The position numbers were made by a program, and so were the translations under genes. From Stenocarpella maydis (lineage: Eukaryota > Ascomycota > Sordariomycetes > Diaporthales > Diaporthaceae), in contig NQMI01000247.1 in assembly GCA_002270565.1 (NCBI GenBank), positions 1 through 37,019 of the forward strand: 37,019 bases of DNA. Reading direction: 5' to 3'. Below the pieces are notes generated by a model. It worked only from the letters and a program-made list of their open reading frames with translations, did no database searches and was not told where the DNA came from. Shown piece after piece: positions 31,501-37,019 of the stretch. Positions within the stretch are counted from its first letter, which is position 1, and each line of letters opens with the position of its first letter.

Positions 31501-33231
31501 GAGGCGCTGAAGAGAACCCTCTCTCAGCCGAAACAGTGGTTTGATAACCCATCCCACTCGCCTGGTCGCCTTGCCTCGATTCTTGACAGGGATGCAGAGG
31601 AGATGCGAAACCTCGTGGGACGTTTTGTCCCCATCATCCTAGTCATTGTGACAATGATGACCGCCAGCCTGACCTGGGCGTTTGTTATCTCGTGGAGGTT
31701 GACCTTGGTCACACTTGCTTCCGCCCCGGCTGTGTACGCCGCCACGCAGGCCATTGGTTCCATTTCGGGAAAATGGGAGGCGCGATGCAACGAGATGGCG
31801 GAGGCCACGGGTTCAGTGTCTTTCGAGACCTTCCTGAACATCCGAGTAGTCAGGGCCCTCACACTGGAAGACCATTTCAGCTCCAAGCACGGCCAGTGCG
31901 CCGACAGAACTTTCCGAGTTGGCGTGAAGAGGGGCCTGTTAACAGGCTTCTTCTACGGGCTCAACCAAGGCATGCCTGACTGGCTCACGGCGCTCGTATT
32001 CTGGTATGCAACCGTGCTGCTCACATCGCCTGGAGCGACCATATCGGCATCGAGTATTGTGCAGGTGATCAATCTGCTTCTCTTCAGCATAGGTACGGCA
32101 GCAGCAATGTTGGATAATATCCCGCAAATCGCCCACGCCAAGGCCGCGGCCGTCCAGGTCCTCTACTATGCCACTCTGAGCTACAGCAGTAGCCACGAGG
32201 GACGAGGTGAGGCGAGGGTTCTATCGCTATTCCCAGTCGATATGACAGGCTTGCAGTTCGCATATCCCGCCGCCAAGGGCAGTCGCGACGGCCCAAACAA
32301 GGTTCTTCGGAATATCAATCTCCGGATTGAGCGCGGTGACTCTATTGGTATCGTGGGTCAGTCGGGGTGTGGCAAGAGCACCATGGCGAACATCCTTTTG
32401 CGGCTGTTTGAGCCGTCAGCGGACCAGCGGCTTCAGCAGGCTGTACCATTGTCCTACGCCGGTGTGCCTGCCTCGCAAGTGTCAACGTCTATCCTCCGCA
32501 CGCATACGGCCTACGTCTCTCAACACCCCTTCCTTTTCCCTACCACGATTCGTGAGAACATTGCTTATGGCCTGCATGAAGACTCGCCGTTTCGGGAGCA
32601 GAGTTTCATCGTTGCGGCGGCCCGGCTGGCTCACATCCACGACTTCATCGTCTCATTGCCCCAGGGGTACTCAACACTTGTGGGCGAGGGCGGACTTGGC
32701 CTGTCTGGGGGCCAAGCTCAGCGTGTGAGTATCGCGAGAGCACTCGTTCGCAAGCCAAAGCTTCTTGTCATGGACGAACCGACGAGCTCCCTCGATGCCG
32801 ACGGTGCTGGGAGCGTGAGGTGGGCCATACAAGGCCTGATGGAGCAGAATAGGCATGATCAAGAGGTAGATGAGCTTACCGTTGTGATTATTACACACTC
32901 GAGGGAGATGATGAGGATTGTGAGCCGGATAGTGGTCATGGATGAGGGGTTTGTGGCTGAGGAGGGTGGCTTCGAGGAATTATTGGCAAAAGGGGGCAAA
33001 TTCGCAGCACTCCTGAGCGGTGGAGCGTGGATGCGTCCCGATTACAAGGCTACGAGTACGGACGGTAAGGCCATACGAGGGGACACTCGGGGCGATTCCG
33101 TGACATCCATGCCGCCGTCCATCCTGGAAAGCTCGGTTGCTGGCAGTAATATAGCCTTGGCTCGTGAAGGGGCCCTGCAGAGGCTCGCTAGTCCGCCAAC
33201 GCGAGCCGATTCTCACAGGCTGGGCCCATAG
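28565..33231 (+). CDS. STE6: STE6-like full-length ABC exporter (candidate a-type pheromone transporter), three exons
   Basis: Exons are 28565-29088, 29150-29833 and 29934-33231, giving 1501 residues in the TMD-NBD-TMD-NBD order of ABCB exporters. TMD1 spans about 50-330 and intron 1 rebuilds GMQTRHIRELQ. NBD1 has Walker A GRSGSGKST (428-436), signature LSGGQ (535-539), Walker B LILDE (556-560) and ITHD with His591. A polar serine-rich linker of about 200 residues leads to TMD2 (about 800-1110). NBD2 has Walker A GQSGCGKST (1211-1219), LSGGQ (1326-1330), Walker B LLVMDE (1346-1351) and ITHS. THDVSQILDEDRVYVLDQ after NBD1 resembles fungal Ste6, which exports farnesylated pheromone, but a multidrug role remains possible. 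All ATP-site motifs are intact. The gene ends about 130 bp before a RIP-like AT island. Confidence 0.85.
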
Positions 33232-33692
33232 AGAAGAGCAAAGATGATCCAGGGGCAGCTATAAAGCTAAGTGCAAGTTGAGAAGGATACTTAAATATCA
33301 TTATCGCTCCAGCTTCCAGCCAGGCCCCCGTTCTAGCTGCCACGTAACTGCAAATATTTATAAACGCATCTATACCTACCCTATAAGAAATATTATATTA
33401 ATAGTTTTATATGTTATTAAATATTTTACATGTATTAAGTAAACTACTAGTTATAACTTAAACCTAAACCTTATAATATAAAATAATAATTTATAATTTT
33501 ATATTAATAAAAATTATTATGTTAGACTTAAATAGCCTTTAAAATTTATTTGTTTATATTAGTATTATTAAATTATTAAAAATATATATAAACTAGTTAT
33601 ATTATTTAATTTTTCTAGTTTAAATAAATAATACTTACCTTTAAGGAATACAAAATAACTAATTTAAATTAAGATATTTAACTTATAATATA

Positions 33693-33865
33693 TGTCGCAG
33701 GGTTTGAGGATAAGTCCAGGGAATCCGATTGAATTAATATAGAGTACGAAAGATAAAGAAAAGAGAGATGAAGGGTCCCTGCAGGGAGCCCTCGGGAAAT
33801 GCATCTAAATACTTGGAGTCCGGTTATACAAGCCAGACAACCAGTCCTGGGCAACGCCCATCACA
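33693..33865. mobile_element. Probable solo LTR, 173 bp, with 5-bp target duplication
   Basis: A normal-composition segment starts TGTCGCAGGG and ends CCATCACA, the TG...CA ends typical of LTRs. It is flanked by atata on both sides (33688-33692 and 33866-33870). In AT-rich DNA the duplication could be chance, but size, ends and the sharp change in composition agree. Strand and superfamily (copia or gypsy) are not determined. It contains an internal palindrome around cctgcagg. Confidence 0.6.
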
Positions 33866-34547
33866 ATATATATACTTTTAATAATAATAATTTAGTTACT
33901 TTTACTAGTATTAAACTATAAACTACTATTTTATACTATAAGTCTTAGTCTTAAACTATAGCTAAATAACTACTAATATTTATTACCTTACACTAGTGCT
34001 ATAAATAAGCTATTAAGCTTAATATTACCAATATCTATATATAAATAAATTTACTATATAAATTAAAGCCTTTGTAAATACTTTATATTATATAAATAAA
34101 ATTAATACTATTATATCAAATATATAATATTAAGTTTAAAGCTATGTCTAGTTATTAGTAACTCAGTTTAATATTATAAGAACTATATATAATATAATTT
34201 ATTAATAAGTAAACTATATTATTAAGTAAACTAATTTTATAATATTTATTAACTTTTATTAATACTAATACTCCTTTAGCGCTGATTAATTAATAAATGT
34301 TAATATTAATTAATATTAACTATATCTATTTTCTTTAAGTTAAATTTATTAATCTAAAGGGGTTACTATAAGTATAAGAAAGCTTATAAGTATTAAAGGT
34401 GTAATAAAATATTTTTTAAATATTAATTATAGTTTTAATTTTCATATTATTTTTATATTAATCCATTCATGTAAATATTATATAGATAGCTTCTCTAAAG
34501 CCTACGAAAGCCATGCTTTTAGAACAATAAAAGAGAAATAAGAAGTT

Positions 34548-34655
34548 AAAAAAAGGAGGATTTAATACTAGTAGGAATCAAACCTTAAGCCTAAAGGCAA
34601 CAAAGGCATCTCACCCTTACTTACTTGCTCTACTTGCTTGCTCTAACGAGCGACC
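34548..34655 (-). repeat. tRNA-like or SINE-like remnant
   Basis: On the minus strand a D-arm-like gctcgttagagc (34651-34640) is followed 55 bases on by a B-box-like ggtttgattcc (34584-34574) and a run of seven T (34554-34548). This is the order expected of a decayed tRNA gene or tRNA-derived SINE. No complete cloverleaf can be drawn. Confidence 0.25.
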
Positions 34656-35321
34656 TTTACTGAAAATAGGTAGGTGGGTATTATTAATAAAGCTACTCTA
34701 TACTTAAAGTTAGACAAGTAAGAACTAGCTAATTAAAAGGCTTTAAATGCAAACTTCTTACTAAGTACTAGTATTTTATATATAAATATATAGAATTCCT
34801 TAATATTTAAGCGGTTTATTTTATTTATTAACTTCTTAATTAAGGCTTTTATAATAATATAAGCAAGTATATTTAATAAAGATGATATTGTATATTATTG
34901 TCGTATATTTAAATTTCTATAAGAAGAATTAATATGTTTTAATTATTTTCTTTTCTTGTATAAAGTATATTATTATTCTAAAAGAATAATATATTGAATG
35001 TATTAGTATTTTATAATAATAATTCACATTTTATACTTTAAAACAAAAATTTAAAAGAAAATAATATAACGCTGAAAAGAAATAAGGCTATTTAAATCTT
35101 CAATATTATGATTACAACTTTATAAATATATAACTTAATCTAAAACTTAAATTTAATCATTTTTATAATTGTTAAAAACCTTTTATAAGGATTTAAAAAT
35201 TTTCAAAATTTAATTTAAACTTCTTTATAATATAATAATTCAGTATAAAATTATTAATAATAATCTTTATAATTTAATAACATTAACTTTATAAAAATCT
35301 AATTCTTATATTAATAACGTA

Positions 35322-35744
35322 GGGTCCCAGGAAGTGGCCAAGACTAGGTAGTGGCCACCCTGATTTTCCATACAAAGATCGTCTGTTGCCAACCCTGCTA
35401 AAATCATTAAACTAAGCCTAAAATGAATGTAAATGTTAGGGTAGCTTAACTTTACATACCTTAGTTACTATGTTCTTCAAAGGAAATTTGGAATTTTATT
35501 ACGGTAGCTATATCGGAAAAACAAATTACAGGGGTCTAAAATTAAATTTCTTAAATAATTAAGCGAAAAGAATTCTAAATTTCGAGAAGATAATCACGTA
35601 ACTTATTTATATACATATAATCAAACCCTAGAAATTTGGCTTATTTTAGGCCTAGTCTGAGGGTTTTAATAAGGCGTATACGGACGTTTTTTGTATAAGA
35701 AAATAGGGTGGCCACTTCCTGGTCCTGGCTACTTCCTGGTACCA
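35322..35744. mobile_element. 423-bp TIR element (MITE-like) with internal repeats in the TIRs
   Basis: Left TIR 35322-35376 and right TIR 35690-35744 are inverted copies of about 55 bp, reading inward GGTnCCAGGAAGTRGCC...GTGGCCACCCT. TA flanks each side (35320-35321 and 35745-35746). Each TIR contains the motif AGGwAGTRGCCA twice, 17 bp apart, as expected of paired transposase-binding sites. The interior is moderately AT-rich with no coding frame. It stands out as less mutated than the surrounding island. Confidence 0.8.
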
Positions 35745-37019
35745 TATGTTAGTAATTATATATAATAATAAATATAAAAAAGATTAAATTTATTTAGTTT
35801 AATGAAAATAATAATTATTCATAAATATAGTAATATAATACATTATAAAATAATATCATTATTTATTATTTACGTTGCTTATTATATTTTAAAATAATAT
35901 TTATTTTATAAAATAATATTTATTTATAATTTAGAATTAATTTAAAACTATATTCCAAATAAGGCGTAGTTTGTATTTTAATATTTTAATTAATTTATTA
36001 TTTAATTAATAATAAAAAGATAAGGACTATTATATAATATAATAAATAAATAAATAAATATAAATTCCAAAATAAATTTCATATTCTAAGAAATATATAA
36101 ATCACTAAAACAACAAGTATTAGATAAAAAACATAAATAATTAAAAGAAATTGGTATGATATTACGATAATTTTAATTTTGTTATATAAAATAACTGTGG
36201 GATGCGGGGTCTGAGGTGGACTTATTAAGTACAATAACGTGGTATATTAATAAGTATGTTATAACTTCGATAATATTTATAACCTCTCTTGTATTGATCG
36301 GTAATATTTATTTAGAAGTTGAAATGAAGTAAAATAATTTATTTTTATAATAATGTAATATAGTTTTAATGTTATGTACTTCTATCTAATTTTACTAATT
36401 CAGAAAATTATTAAATAAGCCTGATTTACTAACTAAAATCTAAATTTAATAGAAAACTTATATTGTACTTATGTTGAGATATTAATTTTATTTTGGGTCT
36501 ATTTTAATTTTACTATAAATTTATTATAATTATATAGGATATATATAGAGTATATATATTTTAATAATATCAATAATTTATACTTTCATAATTCTAATTA
36601 ACTTAATTAGTAGAACCTTTATTTTCGTTGTTCATAGTCGTCCTATAGTTAATTTAACTGGGTTATTATATTTATTGATATTTTTATTTATAGTAACTAT
36701 TATATTACTTCTTAATATTATTATAAATCTTATTAAATATTTATTTTAATGTATCATTTAAAATGTCTTAAGTATTTATTATTTTCTTAATATATTAAGG
36801 AGTGATTGTAATCTTTGTTTATATCAGAATAAATTATTATATCAAATCTTGGTATATAGGGCTGTTTAATTTTTAATTAGTATATTTTATTCTGTAACTA
36901 GTTATGTGAGTTTCTATATTATGTACATAATTAATTCAATTTGTGCGGGTGATGATAGTGTGATCTTCAAGAGCAGCGGTGATTCTTAAGTAAGTAAATT
37001 ACATAGAAGATGGTTAGTA

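Larger units (their letters stand above)
33360..37019. other. AT-rich, RIP-saturated island
   Basis: The DNA turns abruptly AT-rich about 130 bp after the exporter stop and stays so to the window end, with both CA and TG scarce and TA abundant. No protein remnant can be read in any frame. Islands of normal composition within it are the solo LTR at 33693-33865, a small tRNA-like patch near 34550-34655 and the ends of the TIR element at 35322-35744. Composition begins to recover at about 36900. An aaat microsatellite lies at 36043-36060. Confidence 0.8.

Noticed and set aside
28565..33231. Secondary-metabolite cluster around the ABC exporter
   Set aside because: Neighbours are PLAC8 and NatD genes and a transposon island; no synthase, cytochrome P450 or cluster regulator is present.

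Overview
The window is nuclear DNA of a filamentous ascomycete, most likely a Sordariomycete. The evidence is dense genes with short GT-AG introns (about 54-160 nt) carrying CTAAC/CTGAC branch sites, GC-balanced coding DNA set between very AT-rich islands that look mutated by repeat-induced point mutation (RIP), and fungal-type proteins such as an SSO1-like syntaxin and a STE6-like exporter. Species cannot be read from the sequence.

Layout. Positions 1-4480 are a decayed transposon island: an LTR-like end at 1-129, then a minus-strand Ty3/gypsy element whose gag, protease-side and reverse transcriptase remnants can still be read, followed by a low-complexity and inverted-repeat zone. Positions 5136-33231 hold thirteen supported protein genes: an NmrA-like NAD(P)-binding protein (+), an RTC5-like TLDc protein (-), a mitochondrial rhodanese-type sulfurtransferase (-), APC11 (+), an unrecognised 302-residue protein (+), an SSO1-like plasma-membrane syntaxin (-), a MEMO1-family protein (-), an unrecognised cysteine-cluster protein (-), mitochondrial ribosomal protein bL36m (+), a LYRM2-like LYR protein (-, assembled from three short exons), a NatD/NAA40-type N-terminal acetyltransferase (+), a PLAC8 protein (+) and a STE6-like ABC exporter (+). 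Positions 33360-37019 form a second AT-rich island containing a probable solo LTR and a 423-bp element with terminal inverted repeats. A third short AT-rich block (24566-25147) is a 582-bp TIR element lying in the divergent promoter of the LYR and NatD genes.

How the genes relate. This is an ordinary housekeeping segment, not a biosynthetic or defence cluster. Several products act in mitochondria (sulfurtransferase, bL36m, LYR protein) and several in the secretory or vacuolar system (syntaxin, RTC5, STE6-like exporter), but nothing suggests joint regulation beyond shared divergent promoters.

The most unusual points are a 5-nucleotide micro-exon at the start of the syntaxin gene, a syntaxin C-terminus running about 95 residues past its membrane anchor, strand-biased CA loss in the left island against saturated two-strand loss in the right island, and three TIR elements, one of them in a promoter. 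I saw no complete new system. All splice models are inferred from sequence signals and protein-family fit, without transcripts or searches.
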